Assembly: GCA_040754625.1 (NCBI GenBank)
Contig: JBFMCF010000033.1
Coordinates: 1-64,000 of the forward strand
Direction of reading: 5' to 3'
DNA: 64,000 nucleotides
DNA from: a bacterium
GTDB taxonomy: Bacteria; JACRDZ01; JAQUKH01
Under the pieces are notes generated by a model. It saw only the letters and a list, made by a program, of their open reading frames with translations. It made no database searches and had not been told where the DNA came from. Below, piece after piece: positions 14,469-22,059 of this stretch (position 1 is its first letter; every line of letters begins with the position of its first letter). The translations under genes and the position numbers were made by a program.

Positions 14469-15221
14469 CTACTCACCAATAACCAGCAATAGTACCATAA
14501 TGCCAACGCCCAAAACTATACCGATAAACTGCCAAATAGAACGTTTTAATTCAGTTTCTTTATGCAATTCAGGGATTAAATCCGAACCTGCCAAATAAAT
14601 AAATCCGCCTGCAGTCAAAGGCATCAATAAGGCCGAATACGCTTCAACTTTCGGGCCGATGACAAGAGAAATTATCGCTCCTAAAACAGCCACCGAAGCT
14701 GATAAAAAATTAGCGAGCATTGCCTTCTTTCTGGAGTATCCGCCGTAAATCAAGATACTATAATCACCTATCTCCTGCGGTATTTCATGAATAATAACCG
14801 CCAGAGTCGTGCTAAAACCTATTGAAGGGCTGACCAGATAACCCGCGCCTATCATCATTCCGTCAATCAGATTATGCAGGCCGTCACCGATAATATTCAT
14901 CATCGCGATGGGATGGGGATGATGTTCAGAAGTCGGCAAGTGACAGTGTCTCCATGAAAAAAATTTTTCCAGAACGAAAAATATTAAAATCCCGAGAATA
15001 ATAAAAATTGAAACCAGCAAATTGTTGCTGCTGTTCCTGAATGATTCGGGGACGAGATGGATCAAGGCATCGCCGAACAATCCGCCCACAGAAAAGCTTA
15101 CTAAAAAAAGCAGTATCAGCTTTAATTTTTCCGTATTAACAAAAACAAAAATAATACCCAGCAAAGATATTAAACTGACAGTTGAAACACTAAGTATGGT
15201 ATAAATCCAAATATTATTCAA
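14469..15221 (-). CDS. ZIP family divalent metal transporter
   Basis: The 250-residue membrane protein has about seven or eight hydrophobic segments and the ZIP metal-site helices HNLIDGMMIGAGY and IHEIPQEIGDYSILI, plus a histidine-rich cytoplasmic loop (RHCHLPTSEHHPHP) between segments 3 and 4. ZIP proteins import Zn2+, Fe2+ or Mn2+ into the cytoplasm. The start appears to be TTG at 15221, with AAGGGA upstream. It stands alone between tRNA-Arg and a signalling gene set, and no metal-responsive regulator is adjacent. Substrate cannot be assigned. Confidence 0.9.
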   Translation of the reverse strand: MNNIWIYTILSVSTVSLISLLGIIFVFVNTEKLKLILLFLVSFSVGGLFGDALIHLVPESFRNSSNNLLVSIFIILGILIFFVLEKFFSWRHCHLPTSEHHPHPIAMMNIIGDGLHNLIDGMMIGAGYLVSPSIGFSTTLAVIIHEIPQEIGDYSILIYGGYSRKKAMLANFLSASVAVLGAIISLVIGPKVEAYSALLMPLTAGGFIYLAGSDLIPELHKETELKRSIWQFIGIVLGVGIMVLLLVIGE

Positions 15222-15373
15222 AAATAATCCCTTAATCTTCTGTTAATATTATATAAGTCACGATGTAATACATGGAATTTGGTTTTAAGGTAATTAAGTA
15301 TACTAGAATATTGTCCCTTTTTCAAGAAAAACCGTTTTTAAGAATTTGGAGGATGGTAATAAATAACAGAGCA

Positions 15374-15745
15374 CTATGCCCCGCCGATATATTTTTTTAC
15401 TAATTCCGGCAATTGTCTTGTATCTATTGGTTTGGAAATATAATCATCTGCTCCCATCTGGAGAATTTTTTCTCTATCACCTTTCATCGCAAAACTTGTT
15501 ACTGCAATAATTTTTATGGTCCTTAACTCAGGGCGGTTTTTGAGCTCTTTTACAACGGAAAAACCATTCATAACAGGCATTTGTATATCTAAAAGTATTA
15601 AATCAGGTTTATTCTCACCCGCCATCTTTATTCCCTTTTCCCCGTCCTTCGACTCCAATATTTCATAACCATGAAATTTCAATATATCGCTTATTAACAG
15701 CCGGTTCTTTTCGTTATCTTCTATAATCAAAATCTTTTTTGCCAT
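15374..15745 (-). CDS. Stand-alone response regulator receiver (DivK-like)
   Basis: A 123-residue receiver with IIEDNEKNR (acidic pocket), phospho-acceptor Asp53 in LILLDIQMPVMNG, TSFAM and the Lys in DDYISKPID. The DNEKN-type pocket and lack of an output domain resemble DivK-type receivers. The start at 15745 has a strong AAAGGGGGG site upstream and lies 32 bases inside the end of the HD-GYP gene, so the pair are probably co-translated. Confidence 0.92.
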   Translation of the reverse strand: MAKKILIIEDNEKNRLLISDILKFHGYEILESKDGEKGIKMAGENKPDLILLDIQMPVMNGFSVVKELKNRPELRTIKIIAVTSFAMKGDREKILQMGADDYISKPIDTRQLPELVKKYIGGA

Positions 15746-16787
15746 TATATCCCCCCCTTTTCCCTTTTGAATATCTGAATTCATTATAAACGGAATACAT
15801 ATCATCAATATTTTCAAAAAGAATATTTACGACCCGCGGATCAAAAGTTTTTCCGCTTTCACTTTTTATTATGCTGACAGACTTTTCCCACGAGAACGCG
15901 GGTTTATAAGGCCTCTGGGTAGTCAGCGCGTCTAAAATATCCGACAATGCCGCAATCCTGCCCGATACGGGAATTTCATTTTCTTTCTTCCCATGAGGAT
16001 AGCCTAAACCATTCCATTTTTCATGATGCGTCAATGCAATTTCGTAAGCCATCATAATTAAAGGGAATTTGCTGCCCTGTAAGATACTTGCGCCAATCAA
16101 AGAATGCTGCTTGATAACCTCAAATTCTTCAGGTGTAAGTTTGCCGGGTTTTAACAATATTCTGTCGGGAACAGCAATTTTACCTATATCATGCATAGGA
16201 GTCGCTATTTCCATAGACTCAGCAAATTCTGTTCCAAAATTCATATTTTCCGCTATAATATAACTATATTTACCCACACGAATAACATGATTTCCGGTCT
16301 CGTCATCTCTATATTCTGAAGCCAATAAAAGCCGGGATAATACTTCTTTATTCAACTGTTTCAGGTCTTTTAAAACCTCCCATAATTCATTAGTCCGTTT
16401 CAGCACTTCTTTTTCAAGTGAATTCTGGTATTTTTTAAGCTTCAACAAATTATTTATCCGCAATAACATTTCCTCTTTTAAAATCGGCTTGGTTAAAAAT
16501 TCATCCGCACCACTTTTAAATCCCCTGATAATATCTTCTTCTTCCCCCAGGGATGTTAAAAGCACAACCGGGATTTCGTATTCCTCTTTAATCTTTTTTA
16601 CCATGTCAAACCCCGATATCCCAGGCATTATTACATCGGATATGACCAAATCCACTTTTTCTCTTTTTAAAATATCCAAAACAGATCCGCCGTCAAAGCA
16701 TTTCAGGATTTCATAACCATGCGGTTCCAGTATGGCCTCTAAAAGCTCCAGGTCACTTTTATTATCATCGGCTATAAGAATTTTCAT
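15714..16787 (-). CDS. Response regulator with HD-GYP cyclic-di-GMP phosphodiesterase output
   Basis: The 357-residue protein has a receiver (residues 1-120, phospho-acceptor Asp51 in VISDVIMPG, Lys in FLTKPI), a coiled-coil linker (about 125-165), and an HD-GYP domain with GNHVIRVGKYS, MHDIGKIAVPD, LTHHEKWNGLGYPHG and ALSDILDALTT. HD-GYP domains hydrolyse c-di-GMP; the metal-binding HD and the GYP signature are both intact. It sits between a sensor kinase and a DivK-like receiver, suggesting a kinase-controlled second-messenger circuit. Confidence 0.93.
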   Translation of the reverse strand: MKILIADDNKSDLELLEAILEPHGYEILKCFDGGSVLDILKREKVDLVISDVIMPGISGFDMVKKIKEEYEIPVVLLTSLGEEEDIIRGFKSGADEFLTKPILKEEMLLRINNLLKLKKYQNSLEKEVLKRTNELWEVLKDLKQLNKEVLSRLLLASEYRDDETGNHVIRVGKYSYIIAENMNFGTEFAESMEIATPMHDIGKIAVPDRILLKPGKLTPEEFEVIKQHSLIGASILQGSKFPLIMMAYEIALTHHEKWNGLGYPHGKKENEIPVSGRIAALSDILDALTTQRPYKPAFSWEKSVSIIKSESGKTFDPRVVNILFENIDDMYSVYNEFRYSKGKRGGYNGKKDFDYRR

Positions 16788-16852
16788 TTTTTTAACACCT
16801 CTTTCTCACCCTCAAAACCATACCATTTATTTTCATCTTTAAAATTCTAGAC

Positions 16853-18517
16853 TTACGCCTTTGTATCTAAATCCCGAATCGGTATATTAATAATAAATCT
16901 TGAGCCTTTGCCAAATTCACTCTCCACCCGGATTTTTCCGCCATGGGCATCAACCAATCTCTTGCTTATTGCGAGGCCTAAACCTGTGCCCTCGTGGTTT
17001 TTTGAATCCACGGATTCAATCTGGGAAAATGTTTTAAAGAGTTTATGTATGTCCCCGGGTTTTATTCCAATACCTGTATCTTCTACTGAAATCTCTATTT
17101 CATCCTGCTTTATTTTTGCAGCCACATTTATTTTCCCGCCGTCAGGTGTAAATTTCAACGCATTGCTCAGAAGATTATACATCACCTGCTTTAATTTCTT
17201 CAAATCAGCTTTTACCCGGATATCTTCATGAAAGAGGGTTTCGAGAGCAAGGGTAATATTATGCTTTACGGCTTTTTCCCGGAACATCAGCAGGGACGGT
17301 TCAAGTATATTTCTTTTTAAAAATACGTCTTCTAAATCCATTTCCATTTTACCTGATTCTATCTTTGAAAGGTCAAGTATATCATTAATCAGGCTTAATA
17401 AATGTTTGCCGCTTGTGTTAATATTATCCATATATTGTTTCTGCTTTTCATTCAATTTACCAAAAAGTTCATCCTGTAAAACTTCAGCAAAACCAATTAT
17501 AGAGTTTAGCGGGGTTCTTAATTCGTGCGACATGTTCGCCAAAAAGTCGGACTTGGATTTATTCGCATTATCAGCTAATCTCCTGGCAATTTGTGCCTCC
17601 TCTTCCGCGTATTTACGCTGAATATCCGAGCGATGCAAAATAAGAGAGGTAAACCAGATAAGAACCACAAAAATAATGACTTTTATTACTGTAAAAAATG
17701 ATACCCCAAAAAGAGAATTATAGAGTCCAAGCCGTTCTCCCATTATCGATAACCAGCCAAGTATCAATAAAATGGAAATTGCAGGAAGAAGCAGCCGCCT
17801 GAGCATCACACCGCCCAGGGTTTTACTCGAAACCAAAAACATCAGGCCGGATTCCGGACGGCTCAAAAGAACAGTGACAAAAATAAGATTAAACAGCAAT
17901 GATGTATTTACCGCCATTACTGTCCAGTTAACAACAGGGCCGTAAAAAATTCTTAGTCCATAGGCATAACCGACAAGCGACTGCAAAGAAATAACACCTT
18001 CGATAAGAATAAATAACTGGCTGGGACGATAACCCTTTTTCGTCTCTATATCCAGCAGTAACAGACTAAGACCGATAAGAAAGAAATTTACTGCCGTATT
18101 AGGCGCCATGCGGCCGGGATGAGACGTTCCGACAGCTCCCGGCGGTTCCCTGAATAAAAGCTGGTCTATCCCAATGTCATATTTAAATATATATTCAATA
18201 AGCGTGATTAATCCTGTCAAGGTGACAATAGCGGCACATATTTGAGCAAAAAGGCGTTTATTTTTTGACTGGACCACCGGCATTTTTGTCTGCAAAAACC
18301 ATAATGATATACCAATAAGCAGGAAACTGACCGCTGTATTGGCCTTCATTTCCACTAATCCCGGGTATCCGCTTTTAAGCAGCGGAATATCAAATATCCA
18401 GCCGGTAATTACTACTATGCCGCTGAAGGCAATTATGACACATGCAATTTTGGAAAACAACCTGCAGCCAAGGATAAAATTATCAGCACTTTCATTATTC
18501 ATAACATATCCGTTCAT
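16853..18517 (-). CDS. Membrane sensor histidine kinase
   Basis: About 554 residues: an N-terminal membrane domain with about eight hydrophobic segments (to about residue 295), a short coiled coil, HisKA with [16 protein letters not shown], and HATPase with [16 protein letters not shown] and GTGLGLAI. The membrane part is not a family I recognise. The start at 18517 has GCAGGG upstream; an ATG 30 bases further upstream is also possible but lacks a good site. It is followed by the receiver-HD-GYP gene, which is its likely target. Confidence 0.9.
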   Translation of the reverse strand: MNGYVMNNESADNFILGCRLFSKIACVIIAFSGIVVITGWIFDIPLLKSGYPGLVEMKANTAVSFLLIGISLWFLQTKMPVVQSKNKRLFAQICAAIVTLTGLITLIEYIFKYDIGIDQLLFREPPGAVGTSHPGRMAPNTAVNFFLIGLSLLLLDIETKKGYRPSQLFILIEGVISLQSLVGYAYGLRIFYGPVVNWTVMAVNTSLLFNLIFVTVLLSRPESGLMFLVSSKTLGGVMLRRLLLPAISILLILGWLSIMGERLGLYNSLFGVSFFTVIKVIIFVVLIWFTSLILHRSDIQRKYAEEEAQIARRLADNANKSKSDFLANMSHELRTPLNSIIGFAEVLQDELFGKLNEKQKQYMDNINTSGKHLLSLINDILDLSKIESGKMEMDLEDVFLKRNILEPSLLMFREKAVKHNITLALETLFHEDIRVKADLKKLKQVMYNLLSNALKFTPDGGKINVAAKIKQDEIEISVEDTGIGIKPGDIHKLFKTFSQIESVDSKNHEGTGLGLAISKRLVDAHGGKIRVESEFGKGSRFIINIPIRDLDTKA

Positions 18518-18715
18518 TATGCCCTGCAAAATATTATTTTGACACATTCAGGATAGTTATCATATGCTGTATATAACTTTCTGAATTAATTACCGGCCAG
18601 CACGTTTAATTATATCATTTACTTTTTTATTTTAAAACATAAATATCGAAAAAACAAGTCAAATGAGCCAGCGAAGTTTTTTGTTTTCCCGTTCAAATCC
18701 CAACTTTTTTTCTTT

Positions 18716-18786
18716 TAAAAATCGAGAATCTCTCTGATCAAATCTCGATTTTCTATTTTCGATTGCTCTGTCCGCCTAAGGCGGAC
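18716..18786 (-). repeat. tRNA 3'-trailer module, copy C (after tRNA-Ser CGA)
   Basis: After the CCA comes hairpin GTCCGCC-TTA-GGCGGAC, then AGAGCAATCGAAAATAGAAA, ATCGAGATTTGATC and AGAGAGATTCTCGAT. The GCGGTC part of the module is missing in this copy. Confidence 0.7.
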
Positions 18787-18876
18787 TGGCGGAGAGACTG
18801 GGATTTGAACCCAGGAGGCCCTTGCGAGCCTACCGGTTTTCGAGACCGGCTCCTTCAACCACTCGGACATCTCTCC
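18787..18876 (-). tRNA. tRNA-Ser(CGA)
   Basis: A 90-nt class II tRNA with acceptor GGAGAGA/TCTCTCC, discriminator G, encoded CCA, long variable arm (GGCTCGCAAGGGCC) and anticodon loop CTCGAAA, anticodon CGA. The T arm is CTGGG-TTCAAAT-CCCAG. Confidence 0.93.
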
Positions 18877-19000
18877 TAATAATTAATCATTTGTCAGAAA
18901 TAACAATGGGAAAAACATAAGTTTTTCCCATTATTATATAACTGTAATTTGTGTGTCTTTTTTGCATTTTGGGAAATACAAAGTACAACTACACTAATTT

Positions 19001-19104
19001 CTGAAAATCGAGAATCGAAATTTGACCGCAATCGAGAATCTCTCTGATCAAATCTCGATTCTCTATTTTCGATTGCTCAGTTTTTCTGCCTGTGGCAGAA
19101 AAAC
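19001..19104 (-). repeat. tRNA 3'-trailer module, copy D (after tRNA-Arg GCG)
   Basis: After the CCA comes hairpin GTTTTTCTGCC-ACA-GGCAGAAAAAC, then TGAGCAATCGAAAATAGAGAA, GAGATTTGATCAGAG, GATTCTCGATTGCGGTCAAA and TTTCGATTCTCGATTTTC. This is the fullest copy. Confidence 0.75.
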
Positions 19105-19181
19105 TGGTGCGCCTGGCCCGATTCGAACGGGCGGCCACCAGATCCGCAATCTGATGCTCTATCCATCTGAGCTACAGGCGC
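19105..19181 (-). tRNA. tRNA-Arg(GCG)
   Basis: A 77-nt tRNA with acceptor GCGCCTG/CAGGCGC, discriminator A and encoded CCA. The anticodon stem TCAGA/TCTGG closes the loop TTGCGGA, anticodon GCG. Most bacteria read CGU/CGC with an ACG anticodon edited to inosine, so an encoded G34 is noteworthy. The T arm is GCCCG-TTCGAAT-CGGGC. Confidence 0.92.
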
Positions 19182-19185
19182 ATAG

Positions 19186-19530
19186 TTACACGTTCATTAA
19201 GCCGGATAACATCCTGGAAATATCTTCGACTTCATTCTTTAGCGACTCATTCGCTTCGTCTGAAATCAGTTTCTTTCTCTTACATATCTCTAAAATAGGA
19301 ACGCATTCAAACGCTGAACCACGGGCTATTCTAAAGAAATTTATTCTGTCCGCTTTATGATATCTGCCATTACCTTCTGCTATGTTAGTCGAAATCGATA
19401 ACGAAGCTCTGTTAAGTTGATCAGCGAGATAATAATTCCCTTTCACAAAATCTTTCGTCAATTCGCAAATTTTATCAGCGAAATCTACAGCTTTTCTATA
19501 TACATCAAGTTTTTCGAATATGAATGCCAT
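19186..19530 (-). CDS. Four-helix-bundle protein, S23/'23S rRNA-intervening-sequence' family
   Basis: The 114-residue protein has the family signature LDVYRKAVDFADKI, YYLADQLNRASLSISTNIAEG and the RINFFRIARGSAFEC segment. These proteins form pentameric four-helix bundles, are often found inside 23S rRNA insertions or near mobile sequences, and have no established function. Here it starts 5 bases upstream of tRNA-Arg(GCG) and directly abuts a tRNA-trailer repeat. No clear ribosome binding site precedes the ATG. Confidence 0.88.
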   Translation of the reverse strand: MAFIFEKLDVYRKAVDFADKICELTKDFVKGNYYLADQLNRASLSISTNIAEGNGRYHKADRINFFRIARGSAFECVPILEICKRKKLISDEANESLKNEVEDISRMLSGLMNV

Positions 19531-19534
19531 GATT

Positions 19535-19640
19535 TTGAAAATTGATAATCGAAAATAGACCGCAATCGAGAATCTTTCCTGCGGTCAAATTTCGATTTTC
19601 GATTCTCGATTGCTCTGCCAAAATTTGCATTCGCAAATTT
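19535..19640 (-). repeat. tRNA 3'-trailer module, copy E (after tRNA-Ser GCU)
   Basis: The palindrome begins within the tRNA CCA: CCAAAATTTGC-GAAT-GCAAATTTTGG, then CAGAGCAATCGAGAATCG, AAATTTGACCGCAGG, GATTCTCGATTGCGGTC and TATTTTCGATTATCAATTTTC (split for length). GACCGCA and TGCGGTC form an inner stem. Confidence 0.75.
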
Positions 19641-19733
19641 TGGCGGAGAGGCCGGGATTTGAACCCGGGGTACCCCTTTGGGGGGTACAACTGCTTAGCA
19701 GGCAGCCGCCTTCGACCACTCGGCCACCTCTCC
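19641..19733 (-). tRNA. tRNA-Ser(GCU)
   Basis: A 93-nt class II tRNA with acceptor GGAGAGG/CCTCTCC, discriminator G and encoded CCA, a long variable arm (GTACCCCCCAAAGGGGTAC) and anticodon loop CTGCTAA, anticodon GCU. The T arm is CCGGG-TTCAAAT-CCCGG. Confidence 0.93.
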
Positions 19734-19786
19734 TTATATTTTTATATCTTATACCAAAATCCAGGCCAAAAAGCAAGTTTATTCAC

Positions 19787-19880
19787 CCAGCCCTTCCTTT
19801 TTTAACCTAATTATTCCATCTGCAATAAAAACTAATTGCTACCTCTATCTAATTCTTTCTTTTGTTTTAGGAAGGGCTGG
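19787..19880. repeat. CCAGCCCTTCC inverted-repeat element, copy 2 (94 bp)
   Basis: CCAGCCCTTCC at the left and GGAAGGGCTGG at the right bracket an AT-rich core unrelated to the other copies. The outer flanks are TTCACC on the left and GTTCA on the right. The right end lies just past the stop codon of the zinc-ribbon gene. Confidence 0.75.
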
Positions 19881-19885
19881 GTTCA

Positions 19886-20164
19886 CTATTTTCCCTGCCA
19901 TCTCTTAAGTTTCGGGATAAACTTTTCTACCGTCTTTTCCGCCTGAAACTCCATCATCTTCATTTGCGCAACCATATATTTAGTGACCTTTTCTATCATT
20001 TCATCCATGCTGATATTTGGCTCTATAAATTTCCCTTTTTGAAAACAGTAACAACAGTATTCATTATTTTTACTGCCGTCTGTATCAGTTCCATAATCAT
20101 CAACCCCTTCAAGAGGCATTCCGCAACTCTGGCAAAATGGTCCATCCGGCTGTGAAAATTTCAC
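19886..20164 (-). CDS. Small zinc-ribbon protein (putative Zn_ribbon_2 family)
   Basis: This 92-residue protein has CQSCGMPLEG near the start and YCCYCFQKGKF about 25 residues later, the two halves of a zinc ribbon with DYGTDTDGSKNNEY between them, followed by a helical tail (MDEMIEKVTKYMVAQMKMM). The family is found in many anaerobes and its function is unknown. The start is GTG at 20164, directly against the end of inverted-repeat copy 3, whose AAAGGAAGGG is the ribosome binding site. Element copies flank the gene on both sides. Confidence 0.88.
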   Translation of the reverse strand: MKFSQPDGPFCQSCGMPLEGVDDYGTDTDGSKNNEYCCYCFQKGKFIEPNISMDEMIEKVTKYMVAQMKMMEFQAEKTVEKFIPKLKRWQGK

Positions 20165-20165
20165 C

Positions 20166-20254
20166 CCGCCCTTCCTTTCTTTTTTAGTGTCAATAAGACA
20201 CTGATCATTTTTTATGTTCCCCGTTCTTTCTAATTTTATTTTTAGGAAGGGCGG
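20166..20254. repeat. CC(A/G)GCCCTTCC inverted-repeat element, copy 3 (about 90 bp)
   Basis: Ends are CCGCCCTTCC and GGAAGGGCGG, with matching T-to-G and A-to-C changes so that the ends remain complementary, extended by CC/GG. The core contains a small GTGTC-AATAA-GACAC hairpin absent from other copies. It lies between trpC and the zinc-ribbon gene. Confidence 0.75.
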
Positions 20255-20276
20255 GGTTCATTGTTTTAATCATAAT

Positions 20277-21044
20277 CTATAAAAAACTTTTAATTTTAGC
20301 TCCTATATCATTGCTTTCCATCAATGCCTCTCCGATTAAAAAGGCATTTACTCCCGCACGTTTCAGCATGGTAATATTATCTTTTGTCTTAATTCCGCTT
20401 TCGCTTACAACCACTTTTTCTTTTATCAAAGGGGCCAGTTTTAAAGTAGTATTCAAATCTATTTTAAAGGTATCAAGGTCACGGTTATTTATTCCAATAA
20501 TATCCGCGCCTGAATCTTCAGCAATTTTTAATTCCTCCGCATTATGAATTTCAACAAGGCAGTCTAAACATAAATCCCCGGCTAAATTTAAAAATCTTTG
20601 AAGGACCGGCGGAGTCAGGATCCTTGCAATAAGCAGGACAGCATCGGCCCCGTAAACCCTGGACTGGTAAATCTGGTATTCATCGACAATAAAATCTTTG
20701 CGGAGAACCGGGATATTCGTATTTTTTTTTACCAAAGGAATGAAATCAATCTCACCCTTAAAAAAGTCGCGTTCGGTCAGGACCGATATTGCAGACGCGT
20801 TATTTTTTTCATAAATTTTTGCGATTTCATCAGGATAAAAATCAGATTGTATTATTATCCCGCGCGAAGGAGACGCTTTTTTTATCTCCGCGACTATATT
20901 TGTTCTGCCTTTTGCGCTGATGGCCTTTTTGAAATCCCTGACAGGAAAAGAATCCAGGTTTTTCTTTAAGATTTCAAGAGGAAGTTCAAGTTTTTCTCTG
21001 TCTAATTCAATCTTTCTCTGCTGTAAAATTTTATCTAAAAACAT
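20277..21044 (-). CDS. trpC: Indole-3-glycerol-phosphate synthase
   Basis: The 255-residue TIM-barrel enzyme closes the indole ring in tryptophan synthesis. Conserved motifs are present: VAEIKKASPSRG (catalytic Lys), ISVLTERDFFKG, VLRKDFIVDEYQIY, VEIHNAEEL, IIGINNRDLDTF and VVSESGI...AFLIGEALM. The gene starts 1 base after the trpD stop region and is co-directional with it. No other trp genes are visible here, so the rest of the pathway must be elsewhere. Confidence 0.95.
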   Translation of the reverse strand: MFLDKILQQRKIELDREKLELPLEILKKNLDSFPVRDFKKAISAKGRTNIVAEIKKASPSRGIIIQSDFYPDEIAKIYEKNNASAISVLTERDFFKGEIDFIPLVKKNTNIPVLRKDFIVDEYQIYQSRVYGADAVLLIARILTPPVLQRFLNLAGDLCLDCLVEIHNAEELKIAEDSGADIIGINNRDLDTFKIDLNTTLKLAPLIKEKVVVSESGIKTKDNITMLKRAGVNAFLIGEALMESNDIGAKIKSFL

Positions 21045-21045
21045 A

Positions 21046-22059
21046 TTATTTCTTATGGCTTTTTTCTCTCAAACTTTCAAGTTTAGTTAGCGCCTTGCCG
21101 GAGTCAATACTTTCCGCGGCAATTTTTATGCCTTCTTTGATATCTTTCGACGTGCCGCCGGCGGTAACCGCAAACGCCGCATTTAATAAGACTATATCGC
21201 GGCGGGGGCCTTTTTCACCCTTTAAAACACTCAACAAAATCTCCGCATTCTCTTTTGCTGTTCCTCCTTTTAAATCACTCAATGCCGCCCTTTTCAATCC
21301 AAAATCTTCAGGCGTAACAAAATAGGTTGTTACTTTTCCATTTTTCAATTCCGAGACTTTGGTCTTTCCGGTAGTTGTTATTTCATCCATCCCGTCCTCC
21401 CCATGCACAACAAACACCCGGCTTGCACCCAATTTTCCAAGGACATCAGCCATAACCTCCGTTAATTTTTCATCATAAACGCCAAGAACCTGAAAACCCG
21501 CACCGGCCGGGTTAGTCAAGGGCCCCAAAATATTAAATACCGTGCGTATACCTATCTCCCTGCGCGGCCCTATCGCGAATTTCATTGCCGGATGAAAAAG
21601 CGGCGCAAAAAGGAAACCAATCCCCACAGAATTCAAACAATCTTCCACACATAAGGCATCCGCTTCGATATTTATTCCTAATTCCAAAAGGACATCCGCG
21701 CTCCCGCTTTTGCTTGAAACCGAACGGTTGCCGTGCTTGGCAACCGAAAGCCCCGCGCCCGCAACAACAAAGGCCGCAGTAGTTGATATATTAAAAGTTT
21801 GCATCCCATCCCCGCCTGTACCGCAGGTATCCACTATTGTTTTTGAGTTAACACTTATTTTTTTCGCGACATCACGCATTACCTCCGCGCAACCGGTTAT
21901 TTCATCCACAGTTTCACCCTTTAACCTGAGCGCGGTAATAAAACATGCTATCTGGGCAGGGGTGGCACTCCCTGTCATTATTTCCCGCATCACCTCAGTT
22001 ATTTCATGCCTGGACAAATTATTTTTTTCTACCACCTTCTTTATTGCTTCTTGTATCAT
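21046..22059 (-). CDS. trpD: Anthranilate phosphoribosyltransferase
   Basis: The 337-residue enzyme transfers phosphoribose from PRPP to anthranilate. It shows [18 protein letters not shown] (PRPP-binding GTGGD), [40 protein letters not shown] and [15 protein letters not shown]. Its ATG overlaps the stop of the O-antigen ligase gene by 4 bases and it is followed at once by trpC. Coupling tryptophan genes to an envelope gene string suggests a read-through operon rather than trp-specific control; no leader peptide is seen. Confidence 0.95.
   Translation of the reverse strand: MIQEAIKKVVEKNNLSRHEITEVMREIMTGSATPAQIACFITALRLKGETVDEITGCAEVMRDVAKKISVNSKTIVDTCGTGGDGMQTFNISTTAAFVVAGAGLSVAKHGNRSVSSKSGSADVLLELGINIEADALCVEDCLNSVGIGFLFAPLFHPAMKFAIGPRREIGIRTVFNILGPLTNPAGAGFQVLGVYDEKLTEVMADVLGKLGASRVFVVHGEDGMDEITTTGKTKVSELKNGKVTTYFVTPEDFGLKRAALSDLKGGTAKENAEILLSVLKGEKGPRRDIVLLNAAFAVTAGGTSKDIKEGIKIAAESIDSGKALTKLESLREKSHKK

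Noticed and set aside
19542-19810. Several frames on both strands across tRNA-Ser(GCU)
   Set aside because: Translations of tRNA and repeat DNA (GFEPGVPLWG-type peptides).
20277-22059. A full trp operon with attenuator
   Set aside because: Only trpD and trpC are present and no Trp-rich leader or terminator/antiterminator pair is visible upstream.
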